Shown here: one piece after another, positions 14,054 through 24,555 of the stretch
How the letters are laid out: every line of letters begins with the position of its first letter
Numbering within the stretch: position 1 is the stretch's first letter
Assembly (NCBI GenBank): GCA_017482685.1
Contig: JAFUMP010000048.1
Location: 1-47,222, forward strand
DNA from: a bacterium
GTDB lineage: Bacteria; Cyanobacteriota; Vampirovibrionia; Gastranaerophilales; Gastranaerophilaceae
DNA: 47,222 nt
Reading direction: 5' to 3'
Made by a program: the position numbers and the translations under genes
The notes under the pieces: model-generated
What the model saw: only the letters and a program-made list of their open reading frames with translations
Databases searched by the model: none
Told to the model about the DNA's origin: nothing

Positions 14054-15739
14054 ATGGAAAGTTTTAATTTATTTTGTATTCTTAATTTATTAGGAGGCTT
14101 GGCGTTTTTTCTTTACGGAATGCACATAATGTCTGATTCGCTGGAAAAAATTGCAGGTGGTAAGCTTGAAAAGATTTTAAAATCAATAACTTCTAATAAA
14201 TACAAAGGACTTTTATTAGGATTAGGGGTTACCGCTGTAATTCAAAGTTCTTCAGCAGTAACAGTTATGCTTGTAGGTTTAGTGAACTCGGGGCTAATGA
14301 AACTTTCTCAAGCAATTGGTGTTATAATGGGCTCAAACATTGGGACAACAGCAACTGCTTGGATTTTGAGTTTAGTTGGGATTCAAGCGGATAACTCTTG
14401 GATTGCATTGTTTAAGCCAGATTCATTAACTCCTATAATGGCATTCATTGGAATGTTAATATTTTTTATCGCTAAAAGTAATAAAAATAAAAATATTGGT
14501 AGTGTTTTATTAGGTTTTGCTGTTTTAATGTTCGGTATGATTATGATGGGAACATCAATGACTCCATTGTCTAATTCTCCACGTTTTGCTCAACTGCTAA
14601 CTCTATTTAATAATCCATTTTTTGGAATATTTATTGGTGCATTATTAACAGCTATTATTCAAAGCTCATCTGCTTCTGTTGGTATGCTACAAGCTCTCGC
14701 ATTAAAAGTTGATATTTCTTGTGGTGCGGCATTGCCAATTATTATGGGGCAAAATATTGGAACTTGTATTACGGCTATAATTTCAAGTATAGGAGTTAAC
14801 TCAAATGCAAGAAAAGTTGCTGTTGTTCATTTATCTTTCAATATTATAGGTACTGTAATTTTTTTAGTAGCATTTTTAATTGGAAATACTTTTTTTAATA
14901 TAGAATATTTAGCTCAAGTTGCAAGTCCAGCAAAGATTGCAATACTTCATTCAATATTCAATATTGGTACTACAATATTATTGTTTCCATTTGTAAAACA
15001 ACTTGAAAAACTTGCAGATTTTATTATAAAAGAAGAAACGAATGAAAAGGCTATTGTTTTAGATGAACGCTTGCTTTTATCTCCAGAATTAGCTTTGATT
15101 GAAGCAAATCAAAAATTAATTGAAATGACAGACTTGGTAAAAAGTAATTTGATATACTCAACAAAATTACTTAAAAATTATGATACAAAAAGAGCTTTAA
15201 TAATTGCGAAAAACGAACAAATTATTAATAATTATGAAAATAAATTAAAATCTTATTTAATAAAAGTTTCTAATAAAGAACTTTCAGAAGAAATGAGTAG
15301 TGATATTGCTCGTCTATTGTTAACAATAAATGATTTTAAACAAATTCAAAATATTGCAACAAATATATTTAAAATTGCTGAACAAAAATTCTCTAATAGA
15401 ATTGATTTTTCTAATGAATTAATTGAAGATTTACGAATTATTGTTAAATCAACAAGAGCTATGATTAGAGCTACACAAGGTGCATTAACGGATTCTAATA
15501 TTAAATTGGCTCAAGATGTAGAAATATACAAACAAAACATTGAAGATTTAATATTTAAGGCAAGAAGTAAACATATTCAAAATGTTCAATATGAAAAACT
15601 TCCAATGGAGTTTGACTATATGATTTTAAATTTGTTTACAGATTTAGATAGAACTACAGAACATTGTATGAATGTAAGCTGGATGATTCTTAAAAAAGAA
15701 AAAGATAAATCTCTAACAGATTTTGTGTACGCTTGGTAA
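14054..15739 (+). CDS. Na/Pi cotransporter family protein with PhoU-like tail
   Basis: The NptA/YjbB family moves phosphate with sodium. The 561-aa protein has two inverted repeats of membrane segments, each with the signature QSSSA (VIQSSSAVTVM near residue 60 and IIQSSSASVGM near 200) and matching GQNIGT/GSNIGT turns. Residues from about 330 form a cytoplasmic helical domain like PhoU. The ATG follows GAAAGGAA, just after a terminator, so it is transcribed separately or by read-through. Its sodium coupling fits the neighbouring OadG-like, NhaD-like and pyrophosphatase genes. Confidence 0.93.
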   Translation: MESFNLFCILNLLGGLAFFLYGMHIMSDSLEKIAGGKLEKILKSITSNKYKGLLLGLGVTAVIQSSSAVTVMLVGLVNSGLMKLSQAIGVIMGSNIGTTATAWILSLVGIQADNSWIALFKPDSLTPIMAFIGMLIFFIAKSNKNKNIGSVLLGFAVLMFGMIMMGTSMTPLSNSPRFAQLLTLFNNPFFGIFIGALLTAIIQSSSASVGMLQALALKVDISCGAALPIIMGQNIGTCITAIISSIGVNSNARKVAVVHLSFNIIGTVIFLVAFLIGNTFFNIEYLAQVASPAKIAILHSIFNIGTTILLFPFVKQLEKLADFIIKEETNEKAIVLDERLLLSPELALIEANQKLIEMTDLVKSNLIYSTKLLKNYDTKRALIIAKNEQIINNYENKLKSYLIKVSNKELSEEMSSDIARLLLTINDFKQIQNIATNIFKIAEQKFSNRIDFSNELIEDLRIIVKSTRAMIRATQGALTDSNIKLAQDVEIYKQNIEDLIFKARSKHIQNVQYEKLPMEFDYMILNLFTDLDRTTEHCMNVSWMILKKEKDKSLTDFVYAW

Positions 15740-15760
15740 ACTCCAAATATAATTAAATAA

Positions 15761-15793
15761 AAAACGATTCTTTGTAAAAAAGAATCGTTTTTT
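15761..15793 (+). terminator. Intrinsic terminator
   Basis: AAAACGATTCTTT (15761-15773) pairs with AAAGAATCGTTTT (15779-15791) around GTAAA, followed by Ts. Confidence 0.85.
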
Positions 15794-15871
15794 ATTTCGT
15801 AAAAATTCCCCAGCTATAGAATAAAAATTATTAATAATATATTTTAAATTAATTTTGAAAGGGGATTTTTA

Positions 15872-16534
15872 ATGTATCGTTTGCTTTTATTTTTATTTTT
15901 TATTTTATTTATAAGTATAACTCCATCATACGCTGATATTATAAACTATAGTGGATTTGGACCGAAATATAATAATTTCTCTTCTAAATTAAATATGAAT
16001 AGACCTAAAACAGAAATTGCAACTTATACTAATAGAGCGCAATCTAAAATGTATCACCACAATCATTACTGCCCTCAATGTGATTATAATCAGCAATATT
16101 TATCTAAAACAAATTTAAATGCACTTGAGCAGTATGCAATGAATAAAATTTATAGAAGAGATAATGATTTAAAACGCTTAGAACGACTTGAAAACTTAGC
16201 TTTTGGAGCAACACAAATAGGTGATATACAAACTCGTTATCAAAATGTCGAGAATGCGATACTATCTCGTCCTAAATATAATACTAAACAAAGTCTTATA
16301 AATAATTTAGCAAATTATTTTTCAGGACAAACGACTGGATTTACTCCTAATTTAGGTACATACAACAATTACAATAATTTGGGCGGATTTTATAATAATC
16401 CATATTTATTTACGCCAACTCCAAGCTATAATAACAATAGATTTGAGAGCTATTCAAACGGTATTTTTGGAGGCGGATGGGGAATCTCAGGCCAAAATTT
16501 TGGCAATGGTAGCACTGTTAGAATTTTAGATTAA
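15872..16534 (+). CDS. Secreted protein with RLERLENLAFG motif
   Basis: A 220-aa exported protein of unknown role. The signal peptide (about 1-21) ends SYA before Asp22. A YCPQCDY dithiol motif lies near 68-74. Residues about 90-135 contain NALEQYAMNKIYRRDNDLKR, then LERLENLAFG and a second short helix. This LxRLExLxFG type of motif is, as I recall, common in exported proteins of Cyanobacteria and relatives. The C-terminus is Asn/Tyr/Gly-rich and probably disordered. A strong ribosome binding site (GAAAGGGG) precedes the ATG. The convergent helicase gene ends 1 base beyond the stop. Confidence 0.75.
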   Translation: MYRLLLFLFFILFISITPSYADIINYSGFGPKYNNFSSKLNMNRPKTEIATYTNRAQSKMYHHNHYCPQCDYNQQYLSKTNLNALEQYAMNKIYRRDNDLKRLERLENLAFGATQIGDIQTRYQNVENAILSRPKYNTKQSLINNLANYFSGQTTGFTPNLGTYNNYNNLGGFYNNPYLFTPTPSYNNNRFESYSNGIFGGGWGISGQNFGNGSTVRILD

Positions 16535-16535
16535 A

Positions 16536-19500
16536 TTAATCTACAGAGAAGATATCTTTAATATCCTCCATAGTAAGGGTTTTAGCAATATTTCTATCAA
16601 TTGAAACAACGCTGTCAACAAGGTCACGCTTACGTCCCTTAATCTTTTGAATTTTTTCTTCTACAGTGTTTTTAGTAATAAGTCTGTATACAAAAACTTT
16701 CTTAGTTTGTCCGATACGATAAGCACGGTCTGTTGCTTGGTCTTCTACAGCTGGATTCCACCAAGGGTCATAGTGAATAACATAATCTGCGCCAGTTAAG
16801 TTTAATCCTGTACCACCAGCTTTTAAACTTATTAAGAAAATTGGAATATTAGGATTATTATTAAAGTTCTCAACTGCTTTTTGACGGTCTTTTGTTTTAC
16901 CTGTTAAGTATTCATAAGGAATTCCACTTCTTTCTAACCAACCTTTGATTATGTCTAACATGTCAACAAATTGGCTGAATAAAAGAACTCTATGTTTTTC
17001 TTGAATAATTTGTTCCAACATTCCTTTAAGATATTCAAATTTACCAGATTGCATAACCCCTTTGACATGATCTTTATCATAAAGTTTAGGGTGACAACAA
17101 ATTTGTCGTAATCTAAGCAACGCTGAGAAAATTGACATTCTACTCTTTTCAAGCCCATTAAGCTCGATACTTTTGAATAATTCTTCCTTAGTGCTGTCAA
17201 GGACTTCAAGATAGAAATCTCTTTGCTCATCTGTAAGTTCACAGTATGCCATGTTTTCAACTTTATCTGGTAAGTCTTTTGCAACATCTCGTTTCATACG
17301 TCTTAAGATGAATGGGAAGATTTGAAGCTTTAAGCGCTTTTCAACAGTTTTATCTTGTCTTTCCATTATTGGAGTTACGTACCTGTAGTTAAACTCTGCA
17401 ACATTAAATAAGAATCCTGGCATTAAGAAGTCAAATACTGACCAAAGCTCTTCAAGTTTGTTCTCAATAGGTGTACCAGATAATGCAAGTTTATGATCGG
17501 AATTTAATTCTTTAACAGCTTGAGCTGTTTGTGAAATCGCATTCTTAATGTTTTGAGATTCATCTAAAATAACGTATCTGAAATTATATTTTTTTAATTT
17601 CGCAATATCACGACGGACAAGAGCGTAGCTTGTAATTATGATGTCATAATTTGGAATCTCTTTAAATAAATTTTTTCTGTCCGCACCTGCAATTTTTAAA
17701 CAAGAAAGTCCTGGTGTGAATTTTTGGATTTCAGCTTCCCAGTTAAATACAACGGTTGTCGGTGCTATAACCAAAGTCGGTTGAGGGCCGTCAACTTCTT
17801 TTGCCTTTTGCAAAAGTGCTAACGCTTGAAGGGTTTTACCAAGCCCCATGTCATCAGCTAGAATTCCGTTTAAGCCGTATTGGTACATAAACCAAAGCCA
17901 ACTAAAGCCTTTAACTTGATATTCACGAAACTCAGCATTAACCTCTTTTGGTAACTCAACACCTTCAGATGTTGTTGAGAATGTGGAAATTTGTTCCCAG
18001 AATTTTTTAAACTTATCTGACATTACAAGCTCAAAACCTTGGTTTTGAAGTTCTGTAATCAAACCTACACGATAAGTTTTTACTAAAAAAGTGTTGTCAT
18101 TGTTTCTATAAGCATCAAAAGCATTAAATGAACGCATTATTTGATAAATGTTCTGAGCTGGATATTCGACAAAACCTAAACTTCTAACACGAGCATATTT
18201 TTCACCGCTTTGAATTGTTTCATAAATATCGTCGAAATTTATTATCTCTTCACCAACTTGTCCATAAATTTGGATTTCCATACTATCAATTGATTCTTCA
18301 GAAAAATCAATTTTTGCGCACATTTTAAACGGTTCTTGCATTAATTTAAAGAAACTCATATCATCACGTTCTTCAAACTTCCAGCCTTCACCAGCTTGTT
18401 GAATATAATAATTATAAAAATCAATTGCTGTCTCTTTTTCTAGAGCTAAGTTATTTGTCTGCATCGGAACAAATTTACAGCCCAAAAGCATCGCATAAGC
18501 CATTTGTTCATGTTTATAGTCTCTTTTAATCCAATAAACTAAATCCTCTTCTGGGCATTTAACAGATAGATAAGGCGATTTATCATTAGTTTTTGAATAA
18601 GGAACTCTTACTCCTGAATAATCAAATTCTAAAGATGCTTTTAAGGACTGATCGTAGTCAATACCTAAATGAACAACATTTATTGGTGGTTTATGTTCGA
18701 GTAATAATTTGCTAATATTTTGCGCAATAGTTACATTCATTATTTCTCTTAAATGAGGCAATTCTTCATAAACAAATTTACCACCATCTGCATCTTTTAA
18801 ATCTGTAAATGTAGATTTAATGATATTTTGAGGTAACTCATTCATTGCAATATTTATTGGAAAAATAAGATTTTGATATCTTCCCCATTTAATTTGTCGT
18901 GAAAAATATTTTATTTCTTCAAAAGGATACGTTTCATCTTTATCTGGGCGACTCCAAAAAAGTTCAAGAACAATATTTGTATTTCCATTTACATTAGTAG
19001 TAGAAACATCTAGATTTAGACTCCACATGTTATCAGTAAACATTATGCGTTCTTTTGTTTTTTCATCTAAAACTTCTTCTAATTCCGCCATTAAATCAAA
19101 CACTGGTGCAAATTTTGTTATAGGAACATCATACCAACCAGCTTTTTTATCTTGCTTCGCAATTTTTAATAGAGTTTGAAATAATGCAATTTCTGCTTTT
19201 TGAGTATCATTAAGTTTAAAGTTAGGATCAGCTTTTTGTACTTCAATTAAAACTCTTAATATAGATTCTATTGAACGTACAATCTTGTTTGTAGAACGAT
19301 CTCTAACCAGTATTGAGAAAAAATTTTGTCTACGCTTTGGATTAAAGTGGAAAATGTAACTTCCCTGTGGTTTTTCTAATGGCGGAGCAACAATATCAGT
19401 TAAATCAGGTTCAATTCCGTGTTTATCTTCTAGCCAACTTGCATAAGCACCAGTTTCAATTGCTTTTAAAGCTACGGCAACTGAATGTTTACACCATTCT

Positions 19501-19724
19501 TCCTTTAAAGGACAATTACAGCGAGCTTCAACCTTATTCTTTTTAAAAATTAAATCTGTTACATAAAAATCTTGATAGTTGCCTTTTACTTTACCTTTAA
19601 AAAAGTTTTTTTCAGGCTCAGCTTCAAGCAACATTTCTTTTTGATATAACTCATAGCCACGACGCCAACTTCCAGCTGTCGCATTTTTCTTTAAAAAATC
19701 ATAATTAAACTTAAATTCGCTCAT
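16536..19724 (-). CDS. SNF2-family helicase with SWIM zinc finger
   Basis: An ATP-dependent DNA or protein-DNA remodelling translocase of the bacterial SNF2/RapA-like group. The 1062-aa protein begins with a SWIM zinc finger (CNCPLKEEWCKH, C69-x-C71 and C78-x-H80), then a long middle domain, then the SNF2 core with Walker A (DDMGLGKTLQ, about 620-629), a DESQ box in place of DEAH, SGTPIENKLEELWS, and the helicase C domain with SLKAGGTGLNLT and RAYRIGQTK. The ribosome binding site is weak (AAAAAGGA about 20 nt upstream). It stands alone on this strand. Confidence 0.93.
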   Translation of the reverse strand: MSEFKFNYDFLKKNATAGSWRRGYELYQKEMLLEAEPEKNFFKGKVKGNYQDFYVTDLIFKKNKVEARCNCPLKEEWCKHSVAVALKAIETGAYASWLEDKHGIEPDLTDIVAPPLEKPQGSYIFHFNPKRRQNFFSILVRDRSTNKIVRSIESILRVLIEVQKADPNFKLNDTQKAEIALFQTLLKIAKQDKKAGWYDVPITKFAPVFDLMAELEEVLDEKTKERIMFTDNMWSLNLDVSTTNVNGNTNIVLELFWSRPDKDETYPFEEIKYFSRQIKWGRYQNLIFPINIAMNELPQNIIKSTFTDLKDADGGKFVYEELPHLREIMNVTIAQNISKLLLEHKPPINVVHLGIDYDQSLKASLEFDYSGVRVPYSKTNDKSPYLSVKCPEEDLVYWIKRDYKHEQMAYAMLLGCKFVPMQTNNLALEKETAIDFYNYYIQQAGEGWKFEERDDMSFFKLMQEPFKMCAKIDFSEESIDSMEIQIYGQVGEEIINFDDIYETIQSGEKYARVRSLGFVEYPAQNIYQIMRSFNAFDAYRNNDNTFLVKTYRVGLITELQNQGFELVMSDKFKKFWEQISTFSTTSEGVELPKEVNAEFREYQVKGFSWLWFMYQYGLNGILADDMGLGKTLQALALLQKAKEVDGPQPTLVIAPTTVVFNWEAEIQKFTPGLSCLKIAGADRKNLFKEIPNYDIIITSYALVRRDIAKLKKYNFRYVILDESQNIKNAISQTAQAVKELNSDHKLALSGTPIENKLEELWSVFDFLMPGFLFNVAEFNYRYVTPIMERQDKTVEKRLKLQIFPFILRRMKRDVAKDLPDKVENMAYCELTDEQRDFYLEVLDSTKEELFKSIELNGLEKSRMSIFSALLRLRQICCHPKLYDKDHVKGVMQSGKFEYLKGMLEQIIQEKHRVLLFSQFVDMLDIIKGWLERSGIPYEYLTGKTKDRQKAVENFNNNPNIPIFLISLKAGGTGLNLTGADYVIHYDPWWNPAVEDQATDRAYRIGQTKKVFVYRLITKNTVEEKIQKIKGRKRDLVDSVVSIDRNIAKTLTMEDIKDIFSVD

Positions 19725-19986
19725 TAGCGTAAAACAACGTCCTTTTTGGGTTTAACAACATAAAATGGCAGGAAAATTAAATTCCAAAACTCTTTCCTCA
19801 GCCAAAGGTATAAAACCTTATGTTTATTATTACATATTTTAAAATTTTATGCAAGATATTTTTTATTAAGAACATAATTTATATAATTTACTAAAATATT
19901 ACTTGTGTAAACTTTATTTATTAGTTATAATTTAAATTGTATTTAGTGTTTTAAAGGGAATTACACTTAAGAAGGAGAGAGAATTT
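19725..19986. other. Divergent intergenic region, SNF2 gene and hppA
   Basis: The 262 bases carry the hppA promoter and a leader of about 45 nt. On the SNF2 side I see no clear -10/-35 pair. No gene or stable long hairpin is visible. Confidence 0.5.
19903..19931 (+). promoter_or_regulatory. hppA promoter
   Basis: TTGTGT (19903-19908), a 17-nt spacer and a perfect TATAAT (19926-19931). The leader ends with AAGGAG 9 nt before the ATG. Confidence 0.65.
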
Positions 19987-22389
19987 ATGAAAAAAACATT
20001 GATTGCTTCACTGTTTGCATTGATGTGTGCTCCTGTTTTTGCTGGAGAAGCTTCTCTTGTAGTTCCAAATATTAAAGACATTAGCATGGATAGCTACAAT
20101 CTTCTCATGATTGGTTTAGCGGTGTCTATTGTTGGTGTTATATTTGGTCTAATTGAGTTCTTCAAAGTTAAAAAGGTTGAAGTGCACGCAGCTATGGCTG
20201 AAGTTGGAAACACTATTTTTGAAACTTGTAAGACTTATCTAATTCAACAAGGTAAATTCTTACTTGCTCTAGAAGTTTTGATTGGCTTATGTATAGCATT
20301 CTACTTTTGGTATTTGCAAGGTATGGAAGCAAGTGCAGTATTCACAATCTTAGGTTGGTCTGTACTTGGTATTCTTGGTTCATACTTAGTTGCTTGGTTT
20401 GGCATAAGAATGAACACACTTGCAAACTCAAGAACTGCATTTACCGCACTTAAAGGCAACCCGCTTGATATAATGAATATTCCGCTAAAAGCTGGCATGA
20501 GTATTGGAGTTTTACTTGTATCTATTGAATTAATCATGATGCTAGTAATCCTATTATTTGTTCCTGGAGAATTAGCGGGAGCTTGTTTTATCGGTTTTGC
20601 TATCGGTGAATCTTTAGGTGCTTCTGCTCTTCGTGTAGCAGGTGGTATTTTCACAAAAATTGCAGACATTGGCTCTGACTTAATGAAAATACAATTTGGT
20701 ATTAAAGAAGACGATCCTCGTAACCCTGGTGTTATTGCTGACTGTACTGGTGATAATGCGGGTGACTCAATCGGGCCTACAGCTGATGGGTTTGAAACTT
20801 ATGGTGTAACTGGTGTTGCATTAGTAAGCTTCATTCTTCTTGCAGTTGCAGGTGCAGAAAACCAAGTCCAATTACTTGCTTGGATTTTCGTTATGAGATT
20901 CTTAATGATTATTACTTCAGTAGTTGCATACTGGGTAAATGGTGCATTGACTAAATTCTTTGCTCCAAGAATGAAAAAGTTTGATTTTGAAGCTCCATTA
21001 ACATCACTTGTTTGGATTACTTCAATTTTATCAATAATTATGACATTTGGCGTGAGCCACAGCTTATTAGCTGATTTACCAAACAACTTATGGTTAACAC
21101 TTTCTGTAATCATTTCTTGCGGTACTTTAGGTGCTGCTTTGATTCCAGAAGCTACAAAAGTGTTTACTTCTCCAAAAGCAAAACACACAGCAGAAGTTGT
21201 TACAGCTTCTAAAGAAGGCGGTGCATCTTTAACAATTCTTTCTGGTATTGTTTCAGGTAACTTCTCTGGTTTCTGGATTGGTGCAATTGTTGTTCTTCTA
21301 ATGGGATTAGCTTATTTCGCAAGCTTATATATTCCAGCTGAGACAATGATATATCCATCTGTATTTGCGTTTGGTCTAGTAGCATTTGGTTTCTTAGGTA
21401 TGGGGCCTGTTACAATCGCTGTTGACTCTTATGGCCCTGTAACAGATAACGCTCAATCAGTTTATGAATTATCTTTGATTGAAGAAATTCCTAATGCGGC
21501 TGAAGGTATTGAAAAGTACTACGGCTTCAAGCCTGATTTTGAAAATGCTAAGAGATATTTAGAAGAAAATGATGGTGCTGGTAACACATTCAAAGCTACA
21601 TCTAAACCTGTTCTTATCGGTACAGCAGTGGTTGGTGCTACTACTATGATTTTCTCATTGATTCTTGTAATCAAAGAAACTCTTGGTATTCAACCAGAAA
21701 TGATATTAAACTTATTAAATCCATACACACTTCTTGGTTTTATTGCTGGTGGTGCTGTAATTTACTGGTTCTCTGGAGCTTCTATGCAAGCTGTTACAAC
21801 AGGCGCATATTCAGCTACTGAGTTTATTAAGCATAATATTAAATTAGGTGAAACTGATGATAAATCAGCTAACTTATCAAACTCAAAAGAAGTTGTAAAA
21901 ATTTGTACTCAATATGCTCAAAAAGGTATGTACAATATCTTTATCGCCTTATTTGGTTTTGCGCTTGCATTAGCTTGCTTGTCATCTCCAAATGGTGCAG
22001 ATTCAGCTCCTGTTTCATTCTTCGTAAGTTACTTGCTTGCGATTGCTGTATTTGGCTTATTCCAAGCTGTATTTATGGCTAATGCTGGCGGTTGCTGGGA
22101 TAATGCGAAGAAAATTGTTGAAGTTGATATGGCTGAAAAAGGTACTGACTTACACGCAGCAACAGTTGTTGGTGATACTGTTGGTGACCCATTCAAAGAT
22201 ACTTCATCAGTAGCTATGAACCCAATTATTAAGTTCACTACATTGTTCGGCTTATTAGCTATGGAAATCGCAATTAACCCTGCATTCCAACAATATGCTA
22301 AAACTGCGGGCTGGGTGTTCTTAGTACTTGCTTTAGTATTTGTAGTTCGTTCATTCTATGCAATGAGAATACCTACAGAAGGTAAATAA
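19987..22389 (+). CDS. hppA: Membrane pyrophosphatase, ion-pumping
   Basis: It hydrolyses pyrophosphate and pumps Na+ and/or H+ out of the cytoplasm. The 800-aa protein has about 16 membrane segments. Active-site motifs are present: KIADIGSDLMK, the DNAGDSIGPTADGFETYG block that replaces the more common DNVGDNVGD form, and a C-terminal GDTVGDPFKDTSS. The GNTF-K-A stretch has Lys where potassium-dependent enzymes usually have Ala. The overall style resembles Bacteroides-type enzymes, some of which pump sodium. The first 20 residues look like a signal peptide. Sodium genes nearby favour Na+ pumping, but sequence reading alone cannot settle it. Confidence 0.95.
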   Translation: MKKTLIASLFALMCAPVFAGEASLVVPNIKDISMDSYNLLMIGLAVSIVGVIFGLIEFFKVKKVEVHAAMAEVGNTIFETCKTYLIQQGKFLLALEVLIGLCIAFYFWYLQGMEASAVFTILGWSVLGILGSYLVAWFGIRMNTLANSRTAFTALKGNPLDIMNIPLKAGMSIGVLLVSIELIMMLVILLFVPGELAGACFIGFAIGESLGASALRVAGGIFTKIADIGSDLMKIQFGIKEDDPRNPGVIADCTGDNAGDSIGPTADGFETYGVTGVALVSFILLAVAGAENQVQLLAWIFVMRFLMIITSVVAYWVNGALTKFFAPRMKKFDFEAPLTSLVWITSILSIIMTFGVSHSLLADLPNNLWLTLSVIISCGTLGAALIPEATKVFTSPKAKHTAEVVTASKEGGASLTILSGIVSGNFSGFWIGAIVVLLMGLAYFASLYIPAETMIYPSVFAFGLVAFGFLGMGPVTIAVDSYGPVTDNAQSVYELSLIEEIPNAAEGIEKYYGFKPDFENAKRYLEENDGAGNTFKATSKPVLIGTAVVGATTMIFSLILVIKETLGIQPEMILNLLNPYTLLGFIAGGAVIYWFSGASMQAVTTGAYSATEFIKHNIKLGETDDKSANLSNSKEVVKICTQYAQKGMYNIFIALFGFALALACLSSPNGADSAPVSFFVSYLLAIAVFGLFQAVFMANAGGCWDNAKKIVEVDMAEKGTDLHAATVVGDTVGDPFKDTSSVAMNPIIKFTTLFGLLAMEIAINPAFQQYAKTAGWVFLVLALVFVVRSFYAMRIPTEGK

Positions 22390-22451
22390 TGGCTAAAAGA
22401 GGGGGGAAAAGAGGATTCAAATTACCCAGCTCTTTTAGTTTAAAGTAATGA

Positions 22452-22488
22452 GTGAGGCGAGAAATTCTGAAAGAATTTCTCGCCTCAC
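22452..22488. terminator. Very stable bidirectional terminator
   Basis: A perfect 17-bp stem, GTGAGGCGAGAAATTCT (22452-22468) and its complement (22472-22488), with a GAA loop lies between convergent hppA and the gene at 22508. On the plus strand CCGGTTTATTTATTT follows. A second possible stem (CTAAAAGAG at 22393 with CTCTTTTAG at 22430) lies just after hppA. Confidence 0.75.
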
Positions 22489-22507
22489 CGGTTTATTTAT
22501 TTCAAGA

Positions 22508-23182
22508 TTATTGTTTGATCTTTAGGCTATTCATGAACTCTTTTTCTGCTATTTTGTTCTGTTTGTTTTTTTCTGATTTGTCAACAATGTTTTGTATAAT
22601 ATCCATTGGTTTAATATTATTTAGGTTTAATATCTTAGCTTTTCTTTTAGCTAGAATGTTTAAAAGCTGACGGAAAAACTTATCCTTTAAGTTTTGTGAC
22701 TTAAATGGTTTAACACATTTTTGAATCCATTTTAAAAATAAGTCAGATTCATTATTTTTTGTAACGTCATCAGCCTTTAGGTTTCTAGCAATAGCCTCGA
22801 TACAATTACTTGCAAATATAAAGTTTTCAGGAAACCAATATGGACTTTTTTTAATTAAAGGTAATGATACATCTGGTAAGCTTTTATTTGCTAATTTAAG
22901 TTGTAGCGTATTTTTGTCCTCTGATTTTTCAAGAAATAAGTATGTATCTTTATGAAAATATTGATCCATGAAATGGTTGAGTAAACCTAAATTTGTTTCA
23001 ATTGAGTTTTTTTCTTCTAAAATTTGGTTAAGCTGAATTTTTGGAATATTTTCAAATGTATAATGTTTTCTTCTTAAAGATGAAACTCTGTTTGCTAAAT
23101 CTTTTTCAATATGTTTGTAAACTGATTTGTGTATATAACCCTTGTGAGCAATACTATTACTATTATTATCGACTTTTAACAC
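22508..23182 (-). CDS. Hypothetical 224-aa protein
   Basis: I do not recognise it. It starts at GTG, supported by AGGAG 6 nt upstream. It is a soluble, helical, Lys/Asn-rich protein with no signal peptide or membrane span; two Cys are scattered (FASNCIEA and IQKCVKPF). The end is a charged helix (KSEKNKQNKIAEKEF). It has its own promoter (TTGCAA-N17-TATCAT) and its own terminator, so it is a single-gene unit divergent from gap. Confidence 0.7.
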   Translation of the reverse strand: MLKVDNNSNSIAHKGYIHKSVYKHIEKDLANRVSSLRRKHYTFENIPKIQLNQILEEKNSIETNLGLLNHFMDQYFHKDTYLFLEKSEDKNTLQLKLANKSLPDVSLPLIKKSPYWFPENFIFASNCIEAIARNLKADDVTKNNESDLFLKWIQKCVKPFKSQNLKDKFFRQLLNILAKRKAKILNLNNIKPMDIIQNIVDKSEKNKQNKIAEKEFMNSLKIKQ

Positions 23183-23217
23183 TTATATCTCCTAACCAGT
23201 GTAGATGTGTGTGAATT

Positions 23218-23246
23218 ATGATATCACGCTTCGTTTTTATTTGCAA
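23218..23246 (-). promoter_or_regulatory. Promoter of the 22508-23182 gene
   Basis: On the minus strand TTGCAA (23246-23241), 17 nt and TATCAT (23223-23218). It lies about 35 nt upstream of the GTG start. Confidence 0.55.
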
Positions 23247-23254
23247 TAAATTAC

Positions 23255-23283
23255 TTGATTCCTTTTTTTGTTTGAATTACGAT
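23255..23283 (+). promoter_or_regulatory. Candidate gap promoter
   Basis: TTGATT (23255-23260), 17 nt, TACGAT (23278-23283), about 40 nt before the gap ribosome binding site. Confidence 0.4.
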
Positions 23284-23324
23284 AAATCTGTTAAGAGAAA
23301 TATTTTACTTATAAGAAGGAGTGA

Positions 23325-24335
<1,011 letters not shown>

Positions 24336-24364
24336 TTCTTTAGAATAATAATTTAAGTAATAAC

Positions 24365-24400
24365 AAAGAGGATGTTCTTTTATGGACATCCTCTTTTCTT
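24365..24400 (+). terminator. gap terminator
   Basis: AAAGAGGATGT (24365-24375) pairs with ACATCCTCTTT (24386-24396), then TTCTT. Confidence 0.8.
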
Positions 24401-24469
24401 GTAATGAAAATTATATACAAATTTTATAAAAAGCTTGATTATTATTTGTTTTTATGTTTATTTATAGAT

Positions 24470-24525
24470 AGATATGCCGTATCCTCTTAGGTATATCTAC
24501 AGAGAGTCAAGCGGCTAGATTCTCT
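24470..24525 (+). ncRNA. Structured rpsP leader: two tandem hairpins
   Basis: AGATATGCC (24470-24478) pairs with GGTATATCT (24490-24498), and two bases later AGAGAGTC (24501-24508) pairs with GATTCTCT (24518-24525), each with one wobble. GCCG (24476-24479) and CGGC in the second loop (24512-24515) are complementary and could form a tertiary contact. The unit lies 30 nt before the rpsP start with no T-run, which suggests a cis-regulatory leader rather than a terminator. I do not recognise a known family. Confidence 0.45.
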
Positions 24526-24555
24526 AAAACACTAGTTAAAAGAAGGAAAACGAAT

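Noticed and set aside
22452..22670. Plus-strand 72-codon frame after hppA
   Set aside because: It begins in the terminator stem and is antisense to the hypothetical gene at 22508, which has a GTG start with a ribosome binding site and promoter.
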